A stretch of 33,704 nt of DNA, from positions 1-33,704 of the forward strand of contig JASAOO010003267.1 of the NCBI GenBank assembly GCA_030849075.1. Reading direction: 5' to 3'. The position numbers and the translations under genes are program-made. Of the stretch, positions 1-9,008 are shown piece by piece. Origin of the DNA: Zelonia costaricensis. Taxonomy: Eukaryota; Euglenozoa; Kinetoplastea; Trypanosomatida; Trypanosomatidae. Within the stretch, counting starts at the first letter, position 1. Every line of letters begins with the position of its first letter. The notes under the pieces were generated by a model. That model was not told the DNA's origin. It saw nothing but the letters and a program-made list of their open reading frames with translations, and ran no database searches.

Positions 1-127
1 CACGACGGGACGGACGCTGAAGAGCTGGGGTGGGGTGTGGGGAGGGTGCGTGCGAGGCTGGGCGAAAGAGGGCGGAAGCACGACAGAGCCGGGCGATCGA
101 CTGCAACGGCGACACACAAGCGCGCAT

Positions 128-334
128 ACACACACACACACACACACGCGGCCCTCCGTCGCACACAGTCCCACCTGGAGAAGGAAGAGGAAACAAAGAA
201 GAAGAAAAAGGAAGGGCGAAGATGGTGGAAAGCAAAGTAAACACGCGTTCCCCGTGGGGGAGGAGGGGAGGGGGAGGCACATCTTCGAGAGCAAACCGGG
301 AAGCAACCACACACACACCCACACACACACACAC
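128..334. repeat. Two (AC)n dinucleotide tracts, 128-147 and 308-334
   Basis: The plus strand carries alternating AC at 128-147 and again at 308-334, the latter with one CCC interruption. A transcript from the minus strand would read them as GU tracts. They could pair with the opposite-sense tracts at 667-691 and 983-1002 of the same presumed 3' untranslated region. Confidence 0.9.
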
Positions 335-666
335 GTAGAGTCAGTGGGCTAACGAAGGTGGGGGTGGGGATGGGCGTGGAAGGAGCTCACGGTGAGTACG
401 GAAAAATGCTGTGTAGCCCTCGTTCGCCAGCGATCAGCCGCGAATAGGAGTACCGGGAGCGGGAAAGGGGGCGGGTGGGCAAGGCGACACAACGCCGGCA
501 CGCACGGTGCTGACAAGTGGGACGAAGGGGGGGGCACGGACGGAGGACGAGGAGGTGCCCGGGGGAGGGGGGGAAGACGAACAGAAAGGGAAGCCAAAAG
601 CGGGGANGTGTGGGAGTGCCGTGATGTGCAGCGGCATCGTCGCGCCCTTCATGACCTCTGCGTCGG

Positions 667-1002
667 TGCGTGTGTGTGTGTGTGTGGTGTGTCCACGCAT
701 TCTGCGTGCCCCAACGATTCTCGTTCCATAAAAGGGCCATCATCCACAAGAAGGCCGGGGGGACGGGGTGGGGTGGGGTGGGACACGAACCGTGGTTGCA
801 CCTCACGCGAAGAAGGAGAAGTGGAAGCGAGGCACTGGAGCCAGTGCGTGTTGTCGTGGTAGTCGTGGGCGCAAGCGAAGGGGGGGGGGTGGAAGGGGCT
901 ACAGGGAGAGGGGTTCGTACGGTTGGTAAAGTCGCGGTTGGTTTTAGAGGAAATTGTGGGTCCGCGCACATGCACGCATGTGCGTGTGTGTGTGTGTGTG
1001 TG
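667..1002. repeat. Two (TG)n dinucleotide tracts, 667-691 and 983-1002
   Basis: The plus strand reads alternating TG at 667-691, with one GG step, and pure (TG)10 at 983-1002. They have the opposite sense to most other dinucleotide tracts in the window, which are CA on the plus strand. Confidence 0.9.
757..782 (+). other. G-run cluster, candidate G-quadruplex
   Basis: The plus strand has five runs of three or more G separated by one or two bases (6G-AC-4G-T-4G-T-4G-T-3G). This satisfies the usual G3+ N1-7 quadruplex pattern. It lies on the strand opposite to the minus-strand transcript. Formation is inferred from pattern only. Confidence 0.6.
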
Positions 1003-1504
1003 TCCGTTTGTTGGCAACAACCTCTCGCCGCGGATCCAGCGATGCTGTGCAGTCACGCGCCTGACGCACATGATGCACGCAGACGGGCCCTTCTCCACGC
1101 TCTCCAGCCGGGCGTGGAGTCTTGGGAAGCTGGATAACAGCAAGATAAGAAGAGGAGGCGGGCGGACCGTCTGACGGGTGGCGACAGAGGAGGGAGAGGA
1201 GGGACGGGGCTGGAGCTTCCCTGCTGCATGGTGCATGTACGCTTGCCCATACACACCGTCTCTACCCCCTTCCAACGCAACCAGTTTCACCGCCAGGACA
1301 ACAACGTGACAGCACAGCGCTGCGCCGCTTCCTCCGTCCCTTCCTCGCGCGCCCCTCTCTGTGCTTCCGCGATGGCGTTGTGTGTGTATGAGTGAACACC
1401 AGCGGCGGGAGTGGGGTTTGAATAACGGGAAGACAGCGGTGGTTGTGTGTCGGCCAGAGGGCACGCATGTGTCGCAGGCCGAACGCCACGTTCGTTCCCT
1501 TCTT

Positions 1505-2368
1505 TTATAGCAGGCGCTCCTCGTCGTCGCCACGGAGGAGCGAGGCGGCTGCCGCGCCCACGCCGGCCTCCGTCACCTGACTGCCCCCAATCGCCATCAC
1601 CATGAGCTCCGCGAAGAGGCCCGTCACGGCAACCGTGAGAGCGGCCCACATTGTTTGCCACCCCACCGCCCCCTTGAAGCCCATCGTGCGGTACGAGGCG
1701 ATGCAACTCGCGAATGGGTCGCAGATGTCGGAGTCGGTGCCTGTCGCGAGCGGCCGCGCCAGGTGTCCCTGACGCAGCGCGACTGCTTGCACGTGCAGCC
1801 TCTTCGCCGGCGGGGGGTGAATCGCTGCGACCACCTCGACCGGTGCCACCGGCAGCGCCGCCACCGCCGGCATGGCCAACGTCACGTCCGCCACCGCGTG
1901 CTTCTGCTGGTTCTTGCACCAGTCCTTCTCGTACATGGCATGGGTGATGTAGCAGTTTACGCCAGCCGCGGCGATGGCGATCAGCAGCAGGGTGCAGATG
2001 GGCGCGCCGCACACGGTGCGGATGCGGTGGCGCGTGCTGGTGAAGCTCGGCGCCATGTGGAAAATGCCGCAGAGAAATGCGAGGGCGAGGGCGACGATGC
2101 CGACGATGGAGGACACCTGCAGAGCACGAAAGGCGATTGTGAGGTCGCGGCACTGGCTCACGAAGTCCGTGGCCGGCACGTGCTTCTCGCCGGCGGGGCT
2201 GTACAGGTCCGTCGTCCAAATCGACTGCGTGATGGAGGATTTGAGCGCGGGGACGTCGTAGCGGAAGATGGGCAGCATCATGGTGGCCACGAGGCACAAC
2301 GCGGCCCCGGCGGCGTGCAGCACCACGCTGCCACGCATGATCGTCAGCCGCGTGTCGGTGGAGAACAT
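1505..2368 (-). CDS. Amastin-like tetraspan membrane protein
   Basis: A 287-residue protein with four predicted membrane helices at about residues 14-34, 83-105, 119-141 and 237-261. The first extracellular loop carries SIWTTD near residue 49 and a cysteine at 73. The last helix is preceded by a GWQTMW stretch. This layout matches amastins, kinetoplastid surface glycoproteins of about 180-200 residues that have a tryptophan/cysteine signature in the first loop. The signature here is degenerate, so I call it amastin-like. It is longer than usual because the loop between helices 3 and 4 spans about 95 residues, with a Pro/Ala-rich middle and cysteines at 151, 216 and 222. The ATG at 2368 is the first in a roughly 300-nt inferred leader without any AUG, and the stop is TAA. 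A start at Met11 is possible but less likely. It is the last gene of the cluster in this window. No role beyond a surface or endomembrane location can be read. Confidence 0.85.
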   Translation of the reverse strand: MFSTDTRLTIMRGSVVLHAAGAALCLVATMMLPIFRYDVPALKSSITQSIWTTDLYSPAGEKHVPATDFVSQCRDLTIAFRALQVSSIVGIVALALAFLCGIFHMAPSFTSTRHRIRTVCGAPICTLLLIAIAAAGVNCYITHAMYEKDWCKNQQKHAVADVTLAMPAVAALPVAPVEVVAAIHPPPAKRLHVQAVALRQGHLARPLATGTDSDICDPFASCIASYRTMGFKGAVGWQTMWAALTVAVTGLFAELMVMAIGGSQVTEAGVGAAAASLLRGDDEERLL

Positions 2369-2706
2369 CGTGCCGAGTGACGTGCGAGAGGGGGTGAAGG
2401 AGAAGAGAAAGGGAGGGGTGCGTTGGAGATGTGCGGAGTGGGGGTGGGTTGAGGTTCACCACACCGAAATGACGCAAATATTGGGAAGAGAGCGGAATAG
2501 AAGAAGAAGCACACACACACACACACACACACACACAAGCACAGACGCACGTCGAAGGAGAAGCAGCACGACGCGCGCACGTCAGCCAGGCACGTACGCA
2601 ATAAGGTCAGGCCTGACCACACGGACCGCGACAGAGAAGATGGGTGGGTGTGTGGAGGGGAGGGAGGGGGGGCTGTGTGAATAGGGGAAGGGGGGGGGGG
2701 AGGAAA
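2369..2706 (-). promoter_or_regulatory. Inferred leader and spliced-leader acceptor of the amastin-like gene
   Basis: On the minus strand a C-rich polypyrimidine tract (plus 2683-2706) is followed by its first AG at plus 2673-2674. That predicts a leader of about 304 nt. No AUG occurs in it. It contains a GU tract (plus 2510-2537), unusual for a leader. The rule of first AG after a polypyrimidine tract is standard for trypanosomatid trans-splicing; the exact site is inference. Confidence 0.4.
2510..2537. repeat. (CA)14 tract in the inferred leader of the amastin-like gene
   Basis: An uninterrupted CA dinucleotide run on the plus strand, about 140 bases upstream of the ATG at 2368. The mRNA would carry it as UG repeats within the 5' untranslated region if the inferred acceptor is correct. 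Confidence 0.85.
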
Positions 2707-3206
2707 CACGCCGGAGTGTGTATAAGGGAGGAGGGACTGGGAGAAGGATAGAGGAGGCAGGGCTAGTAGATGCGGTGGCGACGTGCTGGAGAGCTTCGAG
2801 GTGCCGAAGCGCGCGCCGTGAATGGGAGGAGAAGGAGGGGCGCAGAGTGGAGGTGGGGGGGTGGATGGAGGTGTCGAGATGTGCAACACGAGAGAGAGCA
2901 AAGCTCCCCGTGCAAATGCCGGCTTCCGTCCGGGTGGGGGTGGGGCGGCGGTGGCGGACGGCCCTGCCGACGTGACCCTTGGGCGTACGCGTCCGCGCAC
3001 GCGCGCAGCGTTCCCCGGTGGACTCTTAAGATAGTGGCATATCCCGGTGCGTCTGCGGGGGCGGAGGGTTCCCCCCTTCCTCGGCAAGCCTTCGGAACTG
3101 TGACACGTTGGGATCGCACACACACACAGAGCAGCTCGGAGACATCGTCCATGTGTTTCGCAAGTGCAGCATCACGTGCGCCCGTGCCTGTTGCTGCCCT
3201 GTAGAG

Positions 3207-3212
3207 CGTGCG

Positions 3213-3242
<30 letters not shown>
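3207..3242. repeat. (TG)n tract
   Basis: Alternating GT/TG with one GGG step on the plus strand. The sense is opposite to the CA tracts at 3682-3735 and 3885-3926 in the same presumed 3' untranslated region, so the RNA could fold these arms together. Confidence 0.85.
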
Positions 3243-3243
<1 letters not shown>

Positions 3244-3681
3244 TTGTGTTTGTGCGTTGCTGGGTTCGTGGCCACTGCCCTTGCACGCAGACGGCGGTGA
3301 GGGACTGCCCTCTGCAACAACCGGCCACACCCCCACCCTGCGTGTGGCACGGCGCCTCCGAGATGAGAGGTTGAGTGGAGAGGGGGGAGCGGGGACGGGG
3401 GACGGGAGATGCAGAGCTCCGTCATGGAGCCGGCGCGAGGGGAGGAGAAGGGGAGCGGCGCACCAGACAACGCACCGAGTTGGTCGACGGGAAAGGGGGC
3501 GGGTGGGCCGGAGGGGAGGGGGGAGAGGGGTGAGGTTGAGTGGAGAACACGTAGTAGTCGTGACCGAGCCTCGAAAGGAGAAGGGCGGACACGTGAGAAA
3601 CGGAGAGCAGCAAAAAAAACGAAAGGAGGTGAGCGTTTGAATGAGGGAATAGAGAAACACAGGAGGCATCAGCAATCCTAG

Positions 3682-3699
3682 ACACACACAGAGACACAA

Positions 3700-3735
<36 letters not shown>

Positions 3736-3926
3736 GCACATTGAGTGTGTGTGCCCACGAAGCTTGATGCGGGGAGGGGGTGGGCAAGGATAGCGCAGAG
3801 AAGGAAGCGCAAGTGTTGGGCGAGGCAGGGGCAGTCGCCTGTGGTGGCGTCGCTGCGTCGCAGCCGTATGAAGAAGTGACGCAGCACACACACACACACC
3901 TACACACACACACACAGACACACACA
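3682..3926. repeat. CA tracts 3682-3735 and 3885-3926, just past the stop of paralogue A
   Basis: Two CA-rich dinucleotide arrays with scattered G or T substitutions. The second begins 76 bases downstream of the stop codon of the gene at 4002, so the early 3' untranslated region of that mRNA is GU-rich. Confidence 0.85.
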
Positions 3927-4001
3927 TCCATGCGCACCCCTGGCTATCTGTATCTCTCTCTCTCCGCCTCCCTACCCTTCTTCCTCTCCCGGTATGGAGC
4001 C

Positions 4002-7000
4002 TCACAGTCGGTACGGGTTCCAGCGGAACGTGTTTCCTGATGTGCTCACAACTTCTCGCGGCGTGGCGAGCCGCTGCACGGGCACCCCATCCGCGTCGTC
4101 CTCCTCGGCTCCCTCGTGGCTGCTTGTCAGCCCGGCAGCTCCCGCCGCCGCAGACCGCGGGCTCTGCAACAGATCCCCTTCCTCCGCGCCGGGCGGCATC
4201 GGCCCCTGTAGCGCCTGGGCGGCGGCAACGGCGTCGGTCACCAGCCGCACCGACACGTCACCGGACGACGGCGACGAGGTGGACGCGGCACCCTGCAGGG
4301 CGGCCTCGGGGAGCTGCACGAGGCGTCCCGGGCCCAGCCCATACGGGGTGATGGGCACGACGTACCGCTGCTGCCGCACCCCACGCGTCCCCGCGAGCGA
4401 CGGTGAGGCCCACCGCACGGCGGTCGCGGCAGCAGCCGACACCGACGAGGACGGAGGCAGCGCACACCGCGGTGGTGGCTGCTGCGGCTGCAGCGATGAC
4501 GACGGCTCCACGTATACGCCCTGGAGCGCGGCCCAGAGCCGATTGTGCTGCCGGCACTGAAGCATCTCCAGCCGCTCATCCACGTCCAGGCGGTCCTCGG
4601 CGAGGAGGTGCAGCGGGGCGTACGGCTCGTGCACCGTGGCGGCCGTGCTGCGGCGCTGATTCACCGCAGCCGGGGCGGCACCAGCTCCGTTGCGGGTGGA
4701 CGCGACATCGTCGCCTGCACTTGTGGTGCCCACCAACGCAAAGGATAACGGCTGCGGCTGCGGCGGCGGCGCAGGCAGGTGATGGACGCGAGTAGACGTC
4801 AGCGACGTCGGCTGCGTGGCGTCCGTCGTGTGGCTTGCACCCTCGCTCGCCTGCATGTCCGTCGGTGTAGCGACACTGAGGGCGCCGTCGGAGGGGCTGA
4901 TGAGCACCGTGCTGCTGACGCCGCCGATACTGGCGTGCGAGTCGGCGTGCGAGCGCTTTGGCGGCGTTGCCTTCTGAGTGGCCTTCGCTGGCTGCTGCTG
5001 CAGCACGGCATCCGCCACCGAGACTTGCGGCGTCAGCGCAGCTTCATCCTTCGCTTCAGCTGCGATGGCGAGCGGCTCCTCCGTCGTCACCGCCGCTGCG
5101 CCATCCTTTACCTTGCGCTTCTGACGCCGCCGCTGATTCTGCCGCTGCCGCTGCAGCGCCTGACGAATGAAGCGCGGCTTCGTGCCCATAAAGAACCGCT
5201 GTTCGGCCAGCACGAAGCTCCAGATGTAGTACGAGCTGCACTCGAGGTAGCGACACAGCCCCCCCGCCCCCGCCGCCGCCGCCGTAGCCGTAGCAGCCCC
5301 GCCGCACGCATCCGTGCTAGCACCAGTGCCGCCACGCAGCTGCAGCCACCCCGCGTCGTCCTTGTCTTCGTACGCCTGCCGATCCACGACGCCGCGCAGC
5401 CCATCCAGCAGCAGCTCAACAATGCCGTTGTAGGAGAAGTAGCTACGCGTCCGCAGTGTGGCATGCAGCGTGCCCGCCGAGTCCATGTTCTTCAAGACAA
5501 GCTTGTCGTGCAGGTTGTTGACCTCGGCGGCGAACTCTGGATCCTTGTAGACATCCAGCACCGCCAGCGGTCGCGGCAGTCCACGCTCGGGGTGCCGCAA
5601 CTCGGCGTGCAGCGCGGAGAACCACGCGATGAGTATGAGCGTCGAGGCGCGCAGCCAACGGTGCGTGCGTGGGCACACAGCCAGCACATCACCGTCGCAC
5701 GCCGCAGGGGCGTCCAGCAACACCGGCCAGCTGGCGTAGGGGCTGCCCTCAGGCGCGTTCGTCTTGCTGCGACCACCCGCACTCGCCGGCGTCGCCGCCT
5801 CTGCGCTGCCGCTGCTGCTCTTCTCGTCGTGGGTGCCGTCGTACGCATCGGCAAAGTCGAGCCCACGCACGTACGACTGCCGATACCACTCCAGTGCCCG
5901 CCGTACGTCAACCTTCACCGGCACCTGCGCCAGGGTCAGCGGCGATGTCACACCTGCGCTGATGGGCTCGTGCAGCACGTCGGCGTCGTGAAAGTGGTTC
6001 GCTGACGGCCACGTCGGCGGGTTCGGCGGGCGTCGGCGAAGGTCGGCGAACACGTAGCAGCAGACGTCCCCGGTCGCGTAGGCGGCGCGGGAGCGGCGCA
6101 CCTGCTCCGCCGTCGGCGGTCGAAGTTCAACGGCGTCGTCGACCCGCACGACACCCTCGAGGCGCACTGTGGGGCAGTGCTGCGGGGCGCCGACGTAGGG
6201 AAGACAGAAGATCGGGGCCGAGGCTTGCGAGAGGTAGTAGAACAACTTGCGCATCGCGCTCCCGCTATACCGCACGAGCACCCGCCGGCCACGCAGGGTG
6301 ACCCGCACCCCGAGCTCCGCCAGCGCCGCGTCCTTCGTCAGCGGGTTCACCATCGGCGCCCACTCCTCCGTGATGTCGAGGCTGACGCTCCCCGTCACCT
6401 CCTCGGCCGTCAAGCCAAGACGACGCCGCTTAAAGGCCCAGCCGCACGCTTCGGCAACCGGCATCCGCAAGTACCGGGCGAGGTCGTCCTGCTCGGAGAG
6501 GTCGTCATCATCTTCTCCGTCCTCGGGTGCCTTCCCCTGCGCTGCTGCGGCGGCGTCTGACTCGGTCGTTGTCGTGGGCGGGGTACTCGCACTGGCCGTC
6601 ATGTACGCGTCGCGCTCCCGCGTCCGCTTCACGTGTGCGTGGCGAATGTTGGGAGATGGGGTGCGTGCCGCGGCAGACGCGCTTGCCGGCGTCAGCGTCG
6701 TGGCCGCAGTGGTTGCGGTGACGTGCGCCGCGCTGCGTCCGCTGGTGCTACCACTGCGCTGCTCGGGGCTGTCGCCGTCGCTGATGGGGTCCTTCGCGGG
6801 TTGGTTGACGGCTTGCGCCACGACGGCGACGGGCGCGGCGGACCTCGCCGGTGCGGCCACCTCCTGTCGCCGCGCGGGCCTCGCCTGCTGCTTCAGCTGC
6901 TGCTGCAGCGACTTCTCGCGCGGCCGCTCGCTGACTTCCTCGTCCTCGGCAGAGTTGCCGTCAGCACCCGCATCCCCGTCGCCGCCGCGGAGGCTGCCAC

Positions 7001-9008
7001 CTTCGCCCTCCTCGTCCGCGTCCACCTCATGCAGGTCGCCCTCCGCGTTCGTGCGGAAGCGGCGCTCCGGCGGGGCGCGCACCATGAAGCCGTACTTGGG
7101 ACTGTTGGTGAACTCCACGTAGTCGTTCCACCGGTGCCGCCGCGCGAGTGCGTTGCGGACGCGCATGTCGCCGTCGTCAATCTCTCTTATCGCGGCGAGC
7201 AGGCGCAGCTCCACCTCCCGCTGCAGCTGCAGCTGTGGGATGTCGCTGAGGCTGAAGACGGCCCACACCGGGCACGCGATGGCATCGGGGAGTCCGGCAA
7301 GGATGCACATCTCGCGAAACGTCAAGGCACGCAGGACCGTCATGCGATTGAGGATCTTCTCCCCCATCACGGCGTGGATGAAGCGGCAGGCCCGCAGCAC
7401 CGGCGGCGGGGCCACACCGTAGCGCTCCCAGAGCGCGACCTCCTCGTACTGCTCCTCCGCCTCGTCCCCTTCCACCCCACGCAGCCACGGGGCGCCGCGC
7501 AGGGGGCTGAGTTGCGGCCGACTCTCCGCACCCTCGCTCCCAGAGGCGGCTGGCTGCCGCGTGTACGACGGCGCCGCCGCGGTCGCCGCGTCGCACGGCA
7601 GCAGCCCATCCACACCCAGCACGCGCACCGGCAGCACGGGGATGTAGTAGCGCTCGTACACCGGCTGGATGAGCTCGTAGGCGCGTCGCTGATTCACGTC
7701 CTCGAAGTCCTCTGCGCGCCGGGTGGCGACCGTGTGCGTGGTGGTGAAGGGCGTGCGGCAGCGGGCGCTGTGCTTGGCCGTCGAGCTGGCCCAGCGTCCC
7801 GCCACGACACTCCCGTCCACGGCCACCGTTCTGCCCATGGCCCGCACGTAGTCGGGGTTGTAGGCGAACACGTAGTTCACCCCTGCGTGCGCGACGAGGT
7901 GCACGCGACCGTCCATGTATCTCTCGTCCAGCTCGAACGGCAGCGGGCCAGTCTGGAAGGACGGGTATGACAGTAACTGGTCCTCGTCGAGCGAGTGCGT
8001 CTCCACCAGCGGGGCGCGGCCCTGCACATCCAGCACGTTCAACGCGGCCTCCTCACGCTGGCAGATGGAGGCCTCACACTCCGGCATACGTAGCGCACCG
8101 ACACCGGCAGGGCGGTGCGGCTGTTGTTGCGGCGACACCGGTGGCACTCGCGACACACCCGACGAGCCGGCGGCCTCGCTGTCAGCGCCGCCGCCGCCGC
8201 CACTGGTTGAGCTGGTGCTGCTCCCGCGCACGCTCACATCGAGACGAGTCGACTGCTGCTGTTGCTTCTCGCGGTACGCGGCGTGCGCAGCGAGCGTATC
8301 CTCCATGCTCATGCGCTCCAGGATTACCTCGGGGATGGGCCGCAGCCACATCCGCGGCGGCGGCACCGCCTCCGCCCGCGCCAGCTCCTCCGTCGCCGCG
8401 GCCGTGGCCTCGGGTGATGTCGGCCGCGCCGCATCCGCAGCACCCGTGCCCGCCGCCGAGCTCGTTTGCTGGAGAAAAGCACGGTGACGGCGGACCACCG
8501 CGCGGGCGGCGCGCCAGCGCTGCTCCTGCGCGAAGAGTTGGCACATCTCCGCGTCGGTGTCCACCACTGCCCCGGCAGTGGGGGCCGTGACCAGCGCGTG
8601 ATACAGCTCCTCGCGGCCCTCGATTACCAGCCGACGCGCCGACGAGTTTCCGACTGGTGGCGTCGTCGGCGGCAGGCCCAACTCGCGCAGTCGCTCTTGT
8701 ACGTCCGCGTCGCGATAGTGCAGGCTGGGGTCTTGCGCGGCTGCCTCAGGGCCCCAGTCCTCGCGCTGCGCAGCCTGGAAGGCGTCGGCGGCGGCATCAG
8801 GCAGCACTGCGGACGCTTCTGCGATGTCGAAGCTGTACTTGCAGGACTGACTGTTGCGCACCCGGTGCACCTCCTTGAAGGCCAGGCAGTCGGGGCTGGG
8901 GAAGTAGTGTGGCGTTAAGGGAAGACGAAAGGTCACGACGCCGGTGTTGTTGCCGAAGTAGACCGTGTTGGGCCCTTCGTGGCTCTCACGGCTGGGCAGG
9001 GCGCCCAT
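4002..9008 (-). CDS. Paralogue A: predicted myristoylated protein with disordered inserts, 1668 aa
   Basis: Unrecognised family, shared with the two genes upstream. The N-terminus MGALPSRES fits the N-myristoylation pattern (Gly2, Ser6, no Pro at 7). The ATG at 9008 is the first AUG after the inferred splice site. Conserved blocks: 1 (residues 1-110, with LAFKEV and RNSQS); 2 (about 120-177, VDTDAEMC and EQRWRAA); 3 (213-250, PPRMWLRPIPEV); 4 (360-393, DGRVHLV and VFAYN); 5 (440-650, PVRVLGVDGLL, GEKILNR, LSDIPQLQ); 6 (890-955, LSQASAPIF); and a YYIWSF/FFMG block (1193-1290) followed by a basic stretch. The block containing GDLAVYNF...RWEH in B is barely recognisable here, near residue 1103. 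An acidic Glu/Ser-rich insert lies near 660-850. The tail is about 380 residues and ends in FRWNPYRL before TGA. It is the shortest and most diverged of the three. No catalytic motif, membrane helix or signal peptide is seen. Confidence 0.93.
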   Translation of the reverse strand: MGALPSRESHEGPNTVYFGNNTGVVTFRLPLTPHYFPSPDCLAFKEVHRVRNSQSCKYSFDIAEASAVLPDAAADAFQAAQREDWGPEAAAQDPSLHYRDADVQERLRELGLPPTTPPVGNSSARRLVIEGREELYHALVTAPTAGAVVDTDAEMCQLFAQEQRWRAARAVVRRHRAFLQQTSSAAGTGAADAARPTSPEATAAATEELARAEAVPPPRMWLRPIPEVILERMSMEDTLAAHAAYREKQQQQSTRLDVSVRGSSTSSTSGGGGGADSEAAGSSGVSRVPPVSPQQQPHRPAGVGALRMPECEASICQREEAALNVLDVQGRAPLVETHSLDEDQLLSYPSFQTGPLPFELDERYMDGRVHLVAHAGVNYVFAYNPDYVRAMGRTVAVDGSVVAGRWASSTAKHSARCRTPFTTTHTVATRRAEDFEDVNQRRAYELIQPVYERYYIPVLPVRVLGVDGLLPCDAATAAAPSYTRQPAASGSEGAESRPQLSPLRGAPWLRGVEGDEAEEQYEEVALWERYGVAPPPVLRACRFIHAVMGEKILNRMTVLRALTFREMCILAGLPDAIACPVWAVFSLSDIPQLQLQREVELRLLAAIREIDDGDMRVRNALARRHRWNDYVEFTNSPKYGFMVRAPPERRFRTNAEGDLHEVDADEEGEGGSLRGGDGDAGADGNSAEDEEVSERPREKSLQQQLKQQARPARRQEVAAPARSAAPVAVVAQAVNQPAKDPISDGDSPEQRSGSTSGRSAAHVTATTAATTLTPASASAAARTPSPNIRHAHVKRTRERDAYMTASASTPPTTTTESDAAAAAQGKAPEDGEDDDDLSEQDDLARYLRMPVAEACGWAFKRRRLGLTAEEVTGSVSLDITEEWAPMVNPLTKDAALAELGVRVTLRGRRVLVRYSGSAMRKLFYYLSQASAPIFCLPYVGAPQHCPTVRLEGVVRVDDAVELRPPTAEQVRRSRAAYATGDVCCYVFADLRRRPPNPPTWPSANHFHDADVLHEPISAGVTSPLTLAQVPVKVDVRRALEWYRQSYVRGLDFADAYDGTHDEKSSSGSAEAATPASAGGRSKTNAPEGSPYASWPVLLDAPAACDGDVLAVCPRTHRWLRASTLILIAWFSALHAELRHPERGLPRPLAVLDVYKDPEFAAEVNNLHDKLVLKNMDSAGTLHATLRTRSYFSYNGIVELLLDGLRGVVDRQAYEDKDDAGWLQLRGGTGASTDACGGAATATAAAAGAGGLCRYLECSSYYIWSFVLAEQRFFMGTKPRFIRQALQRQRQNQRRRQKRKVKDGAAAVTTEEPLAIAAEAKDEAALTPQVSVADAVLQQQPAKATQKATPPKRSHADSHASIGGVSSTVLISPSDGALSVATPTDMQASEGASHTTDATQPTSLTSTRVHHLPAPPPQPQPLSFALVGTTSAGDDVASTRNGAGAAPAAVNQRRSTAATVHEPYAPLHLLAEDRLDVDERLEMLQCRQHNRLWAALQGVYVEPSSSLQPQQPPPRCALPPSSSVSAAAATAVRWASPSLAGTRGVRQQRYVVPITPYGLGPGRLVQLPEAALQGAASTSSPSSGDVSVRLVTDAVAAAQALQGPMPPGAEEGDLLQSPRSAAAGAAGLTSSHEGAEEDDADGVPVQRLATPREVVSTSGNTFRWNPYRL

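Larger units (their letters stand above)
1..1504. other. Non-coding flank downstream of the amastin-like gene
   Basis: This stretch lies 3' of the stop codon of the minus-strand gene at 1505 and probably holds its 3' untranslated region. I see no convincing gene: the open frames here are built from CA/TG tracts and purine-rich sequence. It contains (AC)n at 128-147 and 308-334, (TG)n at 667-691 and 983-1002, a G-run cluster at 757-782 and one undetermined base at 607. In Leishmania, 3' untranslated regions of amastins commonly control stage-specific expression, but I cannot identify such an element here by eye. Confidence 0.7.
2707..4001. other. Intergenic region between paralogue A and the amastin-like gene
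   Basis: About 1.3 kb with no convincing gene, probably the 3' untranslated region of paralogue A plus spacer. It contains dinucleotide tracts at 3207-3242 (TG), 3682-3735 (CA) and 3885-3926 (CA, 76 bases past the stop of A). Between about 2900 and 3380 the sequence is more complex and GC-balanced. It could hold a degenerate SIDER-type retroposon remnant, but I found no diagnostic signature. Confidence 0.6.

Noticed and set aside
1074..3294. Shared 13-mer TGCACGCAGACGG at 1074-1086 and 3282-3294, partly again at 19494-19504
   Set aside because: Several 13-base matches are expected by chance among the pairs of positions in 33 kb, and the flanks do not align.
2900..3400. Possible SIDER retroposon remnants (also 1020-1140, 9830-10020, 20000-20300)
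   Set aside because: These segments are more complex than their surroundings, as SIDER elements in Leishmania 3' untranslated regions would be. I could not recognise the diagnostic 5' signature or a convincing shared consensus between them. A search with SIDER1/2 profiles would decide.
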